From assembly GCA_903834285.1 (NCBI GenBank), contig CAILIO010000383.1, positions 1-46,116 of the forward strand: DNA of 46,116 nucleotides. The letters are read 5' to 3'. The stretch comes from an uncultured Sphingomonadales bacterium. GTDB lineage: Bacteria > Pseudomonadota > Alphaproteobacteria > Sphingomonadales > Sphingomonadaceae. The position numbers were made by a program, and so were the translations under genes. Position 1 is the first letter of the stretch; the number at the start of each line of letters is the position of its first letter. A model generated the notes under the pieces. It worked only from the letters and a program-made list of their open reading frames with translations. It ran no database searches and was not told the DNA's origin. Shown here one piece after another: positions 36,582 through 45,274 of this stretch.

Positions 36582-36944
36582 ATGCCGGTGACCATCCTGA
36601 CCCTGCTCAAGCGCCGTCCCGGCATGAGCAAGGCCGATTTCATCGCCTATTACGAAACCCATCACCGCCTGATCGGCGAGAAAGTGCTGGGCCCCTGGGC
36701 GACCCGCTATGAACGCAAGCATCTCCATCCCATGGATGGCAGCGATATCGATTACGATTTCGACGTAGCGATGGAGATCGAGTTCGCCGACGAGGAGTCC
36801 ATGGCCGCATGCTTCGCCGCGATGGCCGATCCGGAGACGCGGCGCGAGATTACCGAGGACGAGGAGCGGCTGTTCGACCGGCCCCGCATGCGCGTCTACC
36901 GCGTCGAAAACTACCGCTCCGACCTGCCGGTGAAGCCGGGCTGA
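36582..36944 (+). CDS. EthD-domain (dimeric alpha/beta barrel) protein
   Basis: A 120-residue protein with the EthD-type pattern: a start of TILTLLKRRPGMSKADFIAYYETHH and the later YDFDVAMEIEFADEESM. Such small ferredoxin-like-fold proteins often act as accessory or cyclase-like enzymes near ring-degrading or oxidative clusters. The gene is alone on its strand, 74 bases after cydC, and ends eight bases before the convergent tetR stop. No function is assigned. Confidence 0.8.
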   Translation: MPVTILTLLKRRPGMSKADFIAYYETHHRLIGEKVLGPWATRYERKHLHPMDGSDIDYDFDVAMEIEFADEESMAACFAAMADPETRREITEDEERLFDRPRMRVYRVENYRSDLPVKPG

Positions 36945-36952
36945 CCAGTGCC

Positions 36953-37630
36953 TCAGACCACCATCTTGCCCGCATAGATCAGGCGTAACACTTCGTTCGA
37001 CAGTCGCTGCGCCCTCTGTGTGCGCGCCTCGCCAAAGACGGGCTGCTGCAGCAGCAGGCCCATGTGCAGCGTCGTCACGAAGTCGCTCGCCAGCTTCATC
37101 TGCTCCCACTGGTCGCGCCAGTGCGGGAATGCCTCGATCATCTCGGCAATCCACACTTCATCGTATCGGCGCACAACCGGGCCGAAGAACTGGTCCAGCT
37201 CCGCATCCGTCCGCGCGGCGACGGCGAGTTCGATGTAGGCTGCATATTCACGCGCCTGCACGCTGCGCCAATGTGCTGCCGTGGCGATCTCAAGCCGGTC
37301 AGCGTCAGAAGCCTGCGCCATCTCGGCTAGATAATCTTCCAGATAGAGGCGCATGCGTTCGTAGAAGACGTGCTCGATCACCGCGCCGACAATATCCATG
37401 CGGGTCGGAAAATGGTGGTGCATCGCCCCGCGAGAGACCCCCGTGCGCTCCGCCACAGCCTGTGTGGTAAGGCCGGAATAGCCGCCTCCGACCAGGCAAT
37501 CGACGGCAGCCTCGATGATGCGCAGGCGCGTGCGCGCGCTCTTCTGCTGCTGCCAGCGGGCTGGCTGCGCATCGTGCCCGGCAGGTTGCAGGGCATGCAG
37601 CACCCGCGTTTTAGTCGTCGATCCAGTCAC
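36953..37630 (-). CDS. TetR-family transcriptional regulator
   Basis: A 225-residue regulator with an N-terminal arm of about 30 residues, then the helix-turn-helix ARTRLRIIEAAVDC through GLTTQAVAERTGVSRGAMHHHFPTR (about 33-80). The C-terminal domain resembles the group of TetR proteins near degradation genes. The start is a GTG (37630); the arm could be shorter if a later codon is used. It is convergent with the EthD gene and downstream of the AraC gene, so its target is not clear from position. No matching operator was found beside it. Confidence 0.9.
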   Translation of the reverse strand: MTGSTTKTRVLHALQPAGHDAQPARWQQQKSARTRLRIIEAAVDCLVGGGYSGLTTQAVAERTGVSRGAMHHHFPTRMDIVGAVIEHVFYERMRLYLEDYLAEMAQASDADRLEIATAAHWRSVQAREYAAYIELAVAARTDAELDQFFGPVVRRYDEVWIAEMIEAFPHWRDQWEQMKLASDFVTTLHMGLLLQQPVFGEARTQRAQRLSNEVLRLIYAGKMVV

Positions 37631-37665
37631 CTGGCTTGCCCCCGCCCCGCCTGCAGTGAGGCCGC

Positions 37666-37685
37666 AAAAGCCCCGTACTAGGGGC
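37666..37685 (-). terminator. Intrinsic terminator after the AraC gene
   Basis: On the minus strand, six bases after the AraC stop, GCCCC-TAGTAC-GGGGC forms a five-pair GC stem with a six-base loop and is followed at once by TTTT. This fits a short Rho-independent terminator separating the AraC gene from the tetR gene downstream. The stem is short, so termination may be partial. Confidence 0.55.
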
Positions 37686-37690
37686 GTATC

Positions 37691-38536
37691 TTACCCGTTC
37701 GATAGCCTGCCAGCCAGCAGCATCTTGCGGTGCACCGACGGGCTCACCCCGAAGGCGGCGCGGTAGCACTGCGAGAAATAGGCGTGGGAGCGGAACCCGG
37801 TGCGATATCCGATCTGTGAGACCGGCAGATCACCGGTCGCCAGCATACGCGCCGCCTGCTGCAACCTGAAGCGGGTCTGGTAGGTGACGAACCCCGCGCC
37901 GAAGGTCTTCGCGAACAGACGCGAGAAATAGGACGCTGATAATCCGCACAGCGAGGCCGCCTCGGCGAGCGACAGCGCCTTGTCCGGAAACCGTTCCCAA
38001 TGCTGGAGGAGCGGGCGGAAATGCGCGAGGCCGGAGGATGGTGCAGGGTCCTCGCAGCCATCTTCCCCGAAGGCTCCCCGCAGCGCGAGAAGCAAGGCTT
38101 CGAGCAAGACGATGATTTGCGCCTCTGGAAGGTGATCCTCAAGGCTGGCGGCGAGCCAATCGAGCAGCAACGCCGCGCGCTCTGCCGCAAGCGCGCCGGG
38201 CGCGGCTGCGCAAGCAGCGGCCGGCAGCGCCGGGATACGGGGATCGATGGCTAGCGGATCGAACTGCACCAGCGTCCACCGCCGAACACCGGGTGCAAAA
38301 GCGAAATCGTGGATCGCCATGCCCGGCGCATAGAGCACCGATCCCGGCGCAAACGCCCATTCGCCCGCTTCGCTGATGAAGCTGCCGCTGCCTTGCTCCA
38401 TAAACACGAGTTCGGCGAGCCCGTGAAAGTGAAGGAACCGCTCGGGCACGGGCTCGCCCGCAGGCTGTCGGACGCGCTCGATCCGCACCGACCGTCCCGG
38501 CGGCAGGGCAACAGGTTCGGAGAGCGCGGGCAGCAT
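37691..38536 (-). CDS. AraC-family transcriptional regulator
   Basis: The start is set at ATG 38536 (MLPALSEP), giving 281 residues, the normal family length. The 481-residue track ORF runs 200 codons antisense into the next gene. The N-terminal cupin sensor is visible (LHFHGLAELVFMEQGSGSF and APGSVLYAPGMAIHDF). Two helix-turn-helix units follow: LSLAEAASLCGLSASYFSRLF, and LPVSQIGYRTGFRSHAYFSQCYRAAFG. No good ribosome site precedes either candidate start. It is divergent from the dioxygenase/GH13/GH92 operon over 132 bases and likely controls it in response to a sugar. Confidence 0.88.
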   Translation of the reverse strand: MLPALSEPVALPPGRSVRIERVRQPAGEPVPERFLHFHGLAELVFMEQGSGSFISEAGEWAFAPGSVLYAPGMAIHDFAFAPGVRRWTLVQFDPLAIDPRIPALPAAACAAAPGALAAERAALLLDWLAASLEDHLPEAQIIVLLEALLLALRGAFGEDGCEDPAPSSGLAHFRPLLQHWERFPDKALSLAEAASLCGLSASYFSRLFAKTFGAGFVTYQTRFRLQQAARMLATGDLPVSQIGYRTGFRSHAYFSQCYRAAFGVSPSVHRKMLLAGRLSNG

Positions 38537-38668
38537 AACAAGATATTGATAATTTATTGCCGGGATTGTTGCAATCGCCCCCGATGATATCCGCATGTAC
38601 GATAGGTATAGTCGTGCGCAGGGTTCACCCCCGGACCAATCCCGTGCAGACAAGAAAGCGCGCGCCCG

Positions 38669-39466
38669 ATGATCAACCTGCCCTATGCCGTTTCGGACGA
38701 CGCGATTGCCCGCTACAGGCGTGAGGGCTTCGTGCGCCTGCCCGGCCTGCTCGATGCTGCGGACCTCGAAGACTATGGCGCTGAAATCACCCGGCTGACC
38801 CTGGCGCTTAACACCCAACACAAGCCGCTTGAGGAACGCGAGACCTACGACCGCGCGTTCCTGCAGGTGATGAACCTCTGGCGCTGCTCGGAGATTGCCC
38901 GCAGCTTCGTCTTCGACCAGCGGCTCGCGGGCATAGCGGCGGAGCTTCTGGGGGTGAACGGCGTGCGGCTCTATCACGACCAGTCGCTCTACAAGGAACC
39001 TTCGGGCGGGATTACCCCGGCGCATGCCGACCAGTACTACTGGCCGCTCGCGAGCGACCGTGCGATCACCGTATGGATCCCGCTGCAGCCGGTGCCGCTC
39101 GAAATGGGGCCGCTGGAGTTCTACGCCGGCAGCCACCGGACCGCGCTGGGCCGCAACCTGCCGATCTCAGACGAGAGCGAAGCGCGAATCACTGCCGAAA
39201 TGGAAGCGCAAGGGCACCCGATCGACCGCGCGCCTTATGCGCTGGGTGACATAAGCTTTCACTCGGGCTGGACATTCCACCGCGCCGGGCCCAACTTCAG
39301 CGACCGGCCGCGTTCGGTGATGACAATGATCTACATCGATGCCGAAATGACCGTGGCCGAGCCCGCCAACGCGGTGCAGCAGGCTGATCTGGCTCAGTGG
39401 CTGCCGGGGCTGAAGCCAGGCGATCTCGCCGCCTCGCCGATCAATCCGGTGCTGTTTCCGCGATGA
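38669..39466 (+). CDS. Phytanoyl-CoA dioxygenase (PhyH) family protein
   Basis: A 265-residue Fe(II)/2-oxoglutarate-dependent oxygenase. The iron triad is visible as His119 and Asp121 (HADQ) and His204 (FHRAGPN); an arginine in RPRS would bind 2-oxoglutarate. The family hydroxylates diverse small molecules, so the substrate is open. It starts an operon with two exported glycosidases, overlapping the first by ATGA. Such oxygenases recur near sugar operons of sphingomonads and Bacteroidetes, but their role there is not established. Confidence 0.88.
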   Translation: MINLPYAVSDDAIARYRREGFVRLPGLLDAADLEDYGAEITRLTLALNTQHKPLEERETYDRAFLQVMNLWRCSEIARSFVFDQRLAGIAAELLGVNGVRLYHDQSLYKEPSGGITPAHADQYYWPLASDRAITVWIPLQPVPLEMGPLEFYAGSHRTALGRNLPISDESEARITAEMEAQGHPIDRAPYALGDISFHSGWTFHRAGPNFSDRPRSVMTMIYIDAEMTVAEPANAVQQADLAQWLPGLKPGDLAASPINPVLFPR

Positions 39467-41031
39467 AGTGGCCGGTCATCGTCGCCGCTCTTCTGGCGTT
39501 TGCGGCTCCGGCCGAAGCACGCAGCCTGCGGCCCGCATCGACACCGCCGGAGATGGTCTACCACGTGTTCGTGCGCAGCTTCGCTGACAGCAACGGCGAC
39601 CGGCAGGGCGATCTAAACGGCATCCGCCAGCGGCTCGGCTACTTGCAGCGGCTGGGGGTGACGACCTTAATGCTCACCCCGCTCTACCCCTCGCAGTTCT
39701 ACCACAACTATTTTGCCGACGATTTCGAGGGGATCGATCCCGAGTTCGGCACCAGGGCGGATTTCGCCGCGCTGGTGCGCGATGTGCACGTGCGGGGGAT
39801 GAAGATCATCCTCGACGAGGAAATCCAGTACGTTTCCGACCGGCACGCGTGGCGTACCGCTTCGTCCGGGCAGCCCGATGGTCCTTACGGCAAGTTTCTG
39901 CTCTATCGGGACGCGGCGAACCGCGAGCCTTTGCCAACCTTGCTCGGCACCAACGACTTCACCGTATGGCCCGGGCAGAAGCGGCAGATCTTTACAGTCA
40001 ATCTCGCCGAACCCAAAGTGCAGGCCTACTTTGCGCGCTATCTCACCGCCTGGGCCGATCCCGATCACGGCGGTGACCCCTCCGACGGCGTAGATGGTTT
40101 CCGCATCGACCACATGATGGACGATCTCGACAATGCAGGGGTGCTGAAGGACCTGCTCGCGAGCTTTTGGGCGCCGATCATCACGCAGCTGCATGGGGTC
40201 AATCCGAAGCTGCGCTTCATCGCCGAACAGGCCGATTGGGGCGATGGCGCGGCCTTCTTCGCCAGGGGCCGTGTCGACATGGTGTTCGCCTTTCCGCTCT
40301 GGCGCGCGGCGGGGGCGCTCGATGCGGCAGGGTTTGCCAAGGCGATCGTGCAATCGAACGCGGTGATACCGGCGGGGCGCAGCCAGCTGGTTTTTGTCGA
40401 AAACCACGATACCCCACGCTTTGCCCATGGCGCACCGCGCCGGGCGGAAATCCTGCGGCTGGGCGCAGCCATCACGATGCTGACGGGCTGGGTGCCGAGC
40501 CTCTACTACGGGCAGGAAATCGGCATGTCGGGCGCGCAGACTGATGACTATGCCGCGAGGGGAGACCAGCCCGCCAATGCCGACGCGCGCGATATTCCGC
40601 TGCGGCAGGCCTTCCGCTGGGTGCCCGATCCGCTGGCAGCGGGCAACGCCGCTTGGTACCGCGCCTTTCCGGATGCGTACCATACGCCGGACAGCAATGT
40701 GCCGGGCGACGGTGCCTCGGTCGTCGAGCAGGAGAGACATCCAGACTCGCTGCTCAATACATATCGCACGCTGGCGGACCTGCGGGCGCGCTGGCCAGCG
40801 CTAGCGCGAGGCGCGACGCGAGTTTTGTCGCAGCAGGGCAATCTTGTCCTGCTCGAGCGCCATGCCAAGGCTGGCACGGCGCTGGTGTTGTTCAACTTCG
40901 GACGTGAGACTACACGTGCCAGCTTGCCCCTGCCTTCAGGCGCCGTCCGGCGCTTTGGCGAGGCGCGGCTGGAGGGCAGGTTGGTCGCCGCTCCGGCCTA
41001 CTCCGCAACTTTCTGGACCACTGCGCTATGA
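39463..41031 (+). CDS. Exported GH13-family alpha-glucan hydrolase
   Basis: The start is ATG 39463 (MKWPVIVAALLAF), overlapping the upstream stop; the track ORF is 22 codons too long. The 522-residue product has a signal peptide ending near PAEARS, then a GH13 barrel. Catalytic residues are Asp216 (DGFRIDH), Glu255 (FIAEQ) and Asp316 (VENHDTPR). Conserved region I reads LDEEIQYVSDRHAW in place of the textbook DxxxNH, a variant I recall from some alpha-amylase-like proteins. It should cleave or transfer alpha-linked glucose units in the periplasm. The exact linkage is unknown. Confidence 0.9.
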   Translation: MKWPVIVAALLAFAAPAEARSLRPASTPPEMVYHVFVRSFADSNGDRQGDLNGIRQRLGYLQRLGVTTLMLTPLYPSQFYHNYFADDFEGIDPEFGTRADFAALVRDVHVRGMKIILDEEIQYVSDRHAWRTASSGQPDGPYGKFLLYRDAANREPLPTLLGTNDFTVWPGQKRQIFTVNLAEPKVQAYFARYLTAWADPDHGGDPSDGVDGFRIDHMMDDLDNAGVLKDLLASFWAPIITQLHGVNPKLRFIAEQADWGDGAAFFARGRVDMVFAFPLWRAAGALDAAGFAKAIVQSNAVIPAGRSQLVFVENHDTPRFAHGAPRRAEILRLGAAITMLTGWVPSLYYGQEIGMSGAQTDDYAARGDQPANADARDIPLRQAFRWVPDPLAAGNAAWYRAFPDAYHTPDSNVPGDGASVVEQERHPDSLLNTYRTLADLRARWPALARGATRVLSQQGNLVLLERHAKAGTALVLFNFGRETTRASLPLPSGAVRRFGEARLEGRLVAAPAYSATFWTTAL

Positions 41032-43211
41032 TCGACCGCCGCTGCCTGCTCGCGCTGACCGCATCTGCGGGTACCCTGCCTTTTGTCGGCTCGTCAGCGT
41101 GGGCACGGGACGACCGAGCGGGCCTCGTCGATCCCTTTATCGGCACGGATGGCACTGGCCACACTTTCCCCGGCCCAAGCCGCCCCTTTGGCATGGTCCA
41201 GCCGGGGCCCGACAATGCCGGATCGGGCTGGGACTATACCTCGGGCTACCAGTACCGCGCGCCGCGCATCCTTGGTTTCTCGCAGAACCGCGCGAGCGGC
41301 ACCGGCATTCCGGAACTTGGCGACGTATTGCTGCAACCAAGCGTCGAGCGGCGCGAAGACCTTGCCAGTACTTATGTCAAGACCAGCGAAGTGGCGCGGC
41401 CCGGCTACTACGCAGTCTCGCTGGCGGACAACGGCGTGCGAGTGGAGCTGACCTCGACCCTGCGCAGCGCCATACACCGTTACCGCTTTGCGCGTGGCGG
41501 GAGGGTGTGGGTGCTGGTCGATCTCCAACATGGCCTCACTTTCCGCACCGACCGGCAGCCAGTCCAATCGGTCGCCAACGACTTCAGCGCGGACGGCTTC
41601 GAAGGCGAGGCGGTGCGGCAGAACTGGACCACTCGGCACGTCGCGTGGTCGGCCCTCTTCAACCGGCCGATCGCTGCGGTGGAGACACTGCCGCCGCGCG
41701 TTGGGGAAGCCGCGCCGCGCTATCTGCTAGCGTTTGATCTCGGCGAGGACGCCACCTTGCAGGTGCGCATCGGGCTTTCCACCACCGACCGCGCCGGCGC
41801 GCGGCGCAACCGCGATGAGCAGGGCGGGTGGAATTTTGATGCAATCGCGGCCGAAAGCCGCGCCGAATGGAGCGCCTTGCTGGACCGCCTGTGCATCGAC
41901 GCACCAGCAGATCAGCAGCGCATCTTCGCCACCGCGCTCTACCACGCGTTCCTCCACCCTTCGGTGATCAGCGATCTGGATGGCCGTTGGCGCGGGCCGG
42001 ACGGCACGGTGCGGCAAGTGGGCAAGGGCCTGCGCTATTCCACAATGTCGCTGTGGGACAGCTTCCGCGCCGCCAATCCGCTCTACACGCTTCTCGTGCC
42101 CGAGCGCGTCGACGATTTCGTGAACACGCTGCTCGATCACTCCGATGCGGCGGGCAGGCTGCCGAAATGGCCGATCTGGGGCGGCGAGACGGGCACGATG
42201 ATCGGCGAGCCCGCGCTGCCGGTGATCGCCGATGCCTGGGCCAAGGGCTTTCGCGGATTTGACGGCCAGCGCGCGCTGGCGGCCATGGTCGCCACTTCCA
42301 CACGCGATGCCAAGCCGCTCTATCCGGGCGACGATTCTCTCTCAGTCTGGTCGATCTACGACCGGTTCGGCTACTACCCCTTCGATCTCGTCAGCGGCGA
42401 AGCTGTCTCGCGCTCGCTCGAAGCCGGGATCGGCGATACAGCGACCGCGCGCATGGCAGCCATGCTGGGCGAGCCGGCCCAGGCCCGCCACTATGCCGCG
42501 AGGGCGGCGGGATGGCGGCAGCTGATCGACCCGGAAACACGCCTTGCCCGCGGGCGCGACAGCAAGGGCCGCTGGCGCACCCCGTTCGATCCGCTCACGC
42601 CGACCTCCCCGCTTAACAACCCCGGCGACTACACCGAAGCCAATGCCTGGCAATACACCTGGACGCCCGCGCTCCACGATGCGCCCGGCCTGATCGCGGC
42701 GTGGGGCGGCAAGGCGGAGCTAAAGGCCATGCTCGACCGCTTCTTCTTCGGCCTGGCCGCCTCCAAGGGCTCCGAATACCTCGGGCAGGAAGCGATGATC
42801 GGACAATATGCGCACGGCAACGAGCCGAGCCACCATATCGCCTGGCTCTACGCCTTTACCGATAGTCCGGAGACCGGCCACCGCCTCATCGCGCGGATTG
42901 CGCGAGGCTTCTACCGCGATCTGCCAGCCGGGATCATGGGCAACGAGGATGCCGGGCAGATGAGCGCGTGGTATATCTTTGCCACGCTCGGGTTCTATCC
43001 CGTCGATCCCTCGAGCGGTTCCTATGTCGCTGGCGTTCCCCTCGTGAGCCGCGCGACGATCAACGTCCCCGGCCACCGCCCGCTTCAGATCGAGCGCCGC
43101 GGCACGGGCGAGAGGCTGCGGGCCGTCCGGCTGAACGTCGAGCTGCTGCCGACCACCCGCCTGCCGCACGGCAAGCTGGCGGCAGGCGGGAAGCTTGTGT
43201 TCGATCTCTAG
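41028..43211 (+). CDS. Exported GH92-family alpha-mannosidase
   Basis: A 727-residue protein with a signal of twin-arginine look (DRRCLLALTASAG) and an SAWA-type cleavage region. GH92 motifs are clear: VDPFIGTDGTGHTFPG near residue 35, HGNEPSHHIAWLYAF near 596 and MGNEDAGQMSAWYIFATLGFYP near 637, the last holding the general-base aspartate. GH92 enzymes are calcium-dependent exo-alpha-mannosidases. It overlaps the GH13 gene by ATGA, so both sugar enzymes and the dioxygenase are co-expressed. Its stop shares CTAG with the convergent crotonase gene. Confidence 0.92.
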   Translation: MIDRRCLLALTASAGTLPFVGSSAWARDDRAGLVDPFIGTDGTGHTFPGPSRPFGMVQPGPDNAGSGWDYTSGYQYRAPRILGFSQNRASGTGIPELGDVLLQPSVERREDLASTYVKTSEVARPGYYAVSLADNGVRVELTSTLRSAIHRYRFARGGRVWVLVDLQHGLTFRTDRQPVQSVANDFSADGFEGEAVRQNWTTRHVAWSALFNRPIAAVETLPPRVGEAAPRYLLAFDLGEDATLQVRIGLSTTDRAGARRNRDEQGGWNFDAIAAESRAEWSALLDRLCIDAPADQQRIFATALYHAFLHPSVISDLDGRWRGPDGTVRQVGKGLRYSTMSLWDSFRAANPLYTLLVPERVDDFVNTLLDHSDAAGRLPKWPIWGGETGTMIGEPALPVIADAWAKGFRGFDGQRALAAMVATSTRDAKPLYPGDDSLSVWSIYDRFGYYPFDLVSGEAVSRSLEAGIGDTATARMAAMLGEPAQARHYAARAAGWRQLIDPETRLARGRDSKGRWRTPFDPLTPTSPLNNPGDYTEANAWQYTWTPALHDAPGLIAAWGGKAELKAMLDRFFFGLAASKGSEYLGQEAMIGQYAHGNEPSHHIAWLYAFTDSPETGHRLIARIARGFYRDLPAGIMGNEDAGQMSAWYIFATLGFYPVDPSSGSYVAGVPLVSRATINVPGHRPLQIERRGTGERLRAVRLNVELLPTTRLPHGKLAAGGKLVFDL

Positions 43212-44068
43212 TCCTTCCGGCTTGCCCGCGCCTCGCGCTTGATGATCTCGAGGCCCTCAGGATCGACCAACTGGCCGAATTGCGCGAAGTTGTTGGCATG
43301 GCCGAACTGGTGCAGGTTGAACGCGGACTGGATCGCGTTCCACATCCCTTGCGCGTCCATCGACTGGTTGACGCTCATCTTCGCGGTCTTGAGCCCGATG
43401 GCCGGGCGCGACGCGATCTTCTCGGCCATTGCGAGCGTGAAACTGTCGAGCTCCGCGCGCGGGACGACCTCGTTGACCATGCCGAGCGCCTTCGCCTCCG
43501 CCGCACCGATCGGCTCGCCCGTAAACAGCATCTGCTTGGCCTTGCGGTGACCAAGCTCGAAAGCGTGGACGAAAAATTCGTGGCCGTTCATGCCGAAGGC
43601 GACCACCGGATCGGAGAACTCGGTATCGTCGGCGGCGATGATCAGGTCGAACGGCCAGATCAGCATGAGCCCGCCGGCAATCGCCTTGCCCTGCACCTGC
43701 ACGATGATCGGCTTGGGCAGATTGCGCCAGCGCCAGCAGAAGCCGAGATAGACTTCCTGTTCGCGCGACATGTGGCCCTGCGGTCCCGGACTGCGATAGC
43801 CGCCAAAACCGAGGATCGGCGGACGCAGATCGCCGATGCGCGACCGGTCGCTCAGATCATGGCCCGAGGAGAAGTTCTTGCCGTCCGCCGCGAAGATGAC
43901 GACGTTCACCTCGTCATCGTCCATCGCCACATCGAGCGCATCGTTGATTTCGTAGAGCATGCGCAAGCTTTGCGCATTGTGCTTGTCGGGCCGGGCCAGC
44001 GTGATCCGGGCGACGCGCGCGGCGGGCCGGTCGTAGCGAATATCCTCGAAAGCCGACACTTCACGCAT
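43208..44068 (-). CDS. Crotonase-fold protein lacking the usual hydratase glutamates
   Basis: A 286-residue enoyl-CoA hydratase/isomerase-superfamily protein with the CoA oxyanion-hole segments NFSSGHDL and KAIAGGLML. Where hydratases have glutamate in GGGxE, this reads AGGLML; where they have GQPE it reads SDPVVAFG. Both catalytic acids are therefore replaced. A remaining aspartate (FSDP) could act in another chemistry such as isomerisation or decarboxylation. RKAKQMLFTGEPIGAAEA and the C-terminal part are otherwise typical. The ATG has AAAGGAAA upstream. It is divergent from the MDR/SDR pair, suggesting one small acyl-CoA or enone pathway. Confidence 0.85.
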   Translation of the reverse strand: MREVSAFEDIRYDRPAARVARITLARPDKHNAQSLRMLYEINDALDVAMDDDEVNVVIFAADGKNFSSGHDLSDRSRIGDLRPPILGFGGYRSPGPQGHMSREQEVYLGFCWRWRNLPKPIIVQVQGKAIAGGLMLIWPFDLIIAADDTEFSDPVVAFGMNGHEFFVHAFELGHRKAKQMLFTGEPIGAAEAKALGMVNEVVPRAELDSFTLAMAEKIASRPAIGLKTAKMSVNQSMDAQGMWNAIQSAFNLHQFGHANNFAQFGQLVDPEGLEIIKREARASRKD

Positions 44069-44138
44069 CCCAAATTTCCTTTCGCCTCGCGCCGCCCCTA
44101 TGCTCCGAGGCCTGCATGGGGCCGTTTGGCACTCCGGC

Positions 44139-44152
44139 TGACCAGTCCGTCA
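44139..44152. promoter_or_regulatory. TGAC-N6-GTCA palindrome in a divergent gap
   Basis: TGACCAGTCCGTCA lies in the 199-base gap between the crotonase gene and the MDR gene, 70 bases from the former start. It has the same half-sites and spacing as the two operators at 9398-9440, though the central bases differ. It could be bound by the same or the second TetR regulator. A chance match is quite possible. I see nothing else in this gap apart from ribosome sites. Confidence 0.3.
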
Positions 44153-44267
44153 ACTATCAAGGTAGCGGGGCAATCGGCAGCGTCAGCACTATCGCCAGTT
44201 TGCGCAAGCTTGGCTAAGCGGGAGGGTACGGCTCGCCGATGTGGTGCCGATGCCGGAAAGGGAACTG

Positions 44268-45272
44268 ATGCCGCAAAATGCCCGCCATATCGTGCTGGTA
44301 CGCCGACCAAAAGGTGCGCTGCGCAGCGACGACTTCGCCGTCCGCACCGGGGTGCTCGGCGATCCGGCAGCGGGCGAAGTCCTCGTGCGCAACTTGTGGC
44401 TCTCGCTTGATCCGTACATGCGCCTGACCATGAGCGAGCAGGGCGGGCTGCACGGCACGGTTCCGCTCGAGACGGCGCTTCCGGGAAGTTCCGTGGGCGA
44501 AGTGATCGCCAGCGCCAGCGACGACCTGCCCGTCGGCAGCATGGTCGTCTCGCGGACCTATGGCTGGCGTGATCACTACCTCGCCCCAGCGCATGAGCTC
44601 CTGCCGCTGCCCGCAGCACCGGGGCCGATCCAGCGCTATCTCGGTCTCTATGGCCTCACCGGCATCACGGCATGGGGCGGCCTCTTTGGTGTGCTCAAAC
44701 CGCAGCCGGGCGAGACGCTGTTCGTGAACGCGGCGGCCGGAGCTGTCGGCATGGTCGTGGTGCAACTCGCCAAACGGGCCGGCGCGCGGGTGATCGCCAG
44801 CGCAGGTTCGGACGCCAAATGCGCATGGACCACCGAGGTGCTGGGCGCGGACCATGCCATCAACTACCGGAGCGAAGACCTCGCAGCCCGGCTGGCCGAG
44901 CTGGCACCCGAAGGCCTTGCCATGGCGTTCGACAACGTCGGCGGCGAGCAACTCGAAATCCTGATCGATGCCATGGCCCCGCGGGGCCGGATTGCTTTGT
45001 GCGGTGCGATCGCCCTTTACGATGGCGCAAACTACCGCGCCGGTCCTGGCAACCTCTTCGCCACGGTCGAGAAGCACGTGAGCATCACCGGCTTCAACGC
45101 GGGCTTCTATTTCGCCGACGCACCGCGCATCATCGCCGAGCTTGCCGCCGCCGAGGCGGAAGGTGCATTGGTGGACGAAGAGACAATCGTCGAAGGGCTG
45201 GAGGCCATGCCGCAGGGCTTTATCGACATGATGGCCGGGGCCAGCCGCGGCAAGATGCTGGTGAGAGTGTAG
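44268..45272 (+). CDS. NADPH-dependent alkenal/enone reductase (MDR, PTGR/CurA-like)
   Basis: The start is ATG 44268 (MPQNARHIVL), which has GGAAAGGGAA upstream; two earlier in-frame starts lack such a site. The 334-residue protein has the PTGR/CurA-type layout: LSLDPYMRLTMSE near residue 53, GLTGITAWGGLFGV, and AAAGAVGMVVVQLAKRAGA for NADPH. It should reduce a carbon-carbon double bond next to a carbonyl. The SDR gene follows after two bases, so the two are coupled. Confidence 0.9.
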   Translation: MPQNARHIVLVRRPKGALRSDDFAVRTGVLGDPAAGEVLVRNLWLSLDPYMRLTMSEQGGLHGTVPLETALPGSSVGEVIASASDDLPVGSMVVSRTYGWRDHYLAPAHELLPLPAAPGPIQRYLGLYGLTGITAWGGLFGVLKPQPGETLFVNAAAGAVGMVVVQLAKRAGARVIASAGSDAKCAWTTEVLGADHAINYRSEDLAARLAELAPEGLAMAFDNVGGEQLEILIDAMAPRGRIALCGAIALYDGANYRAGPGNLFATVEKHVSITGFNAGFYFADAPRIIAELAAAEAEGALVDEETIVEGLEAMPQGFIDMMAGASRGKMLVRV

Positions 45273-45274
45273 CG

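Noticed and set aside
38607-38612. TATAGT as a -10 element for the dioxygenase operon
   Set aside because: The bases at the matching -35 position (ATGATA region) do not resemble TTGACA, so a promoter call is not supported.
37691-39136. AraC protein of 481 residues
   Set aside because: The first 200 residues are antisense to the dioxygenase gene and show no family features; the normal length of about 280 starts at 38536.
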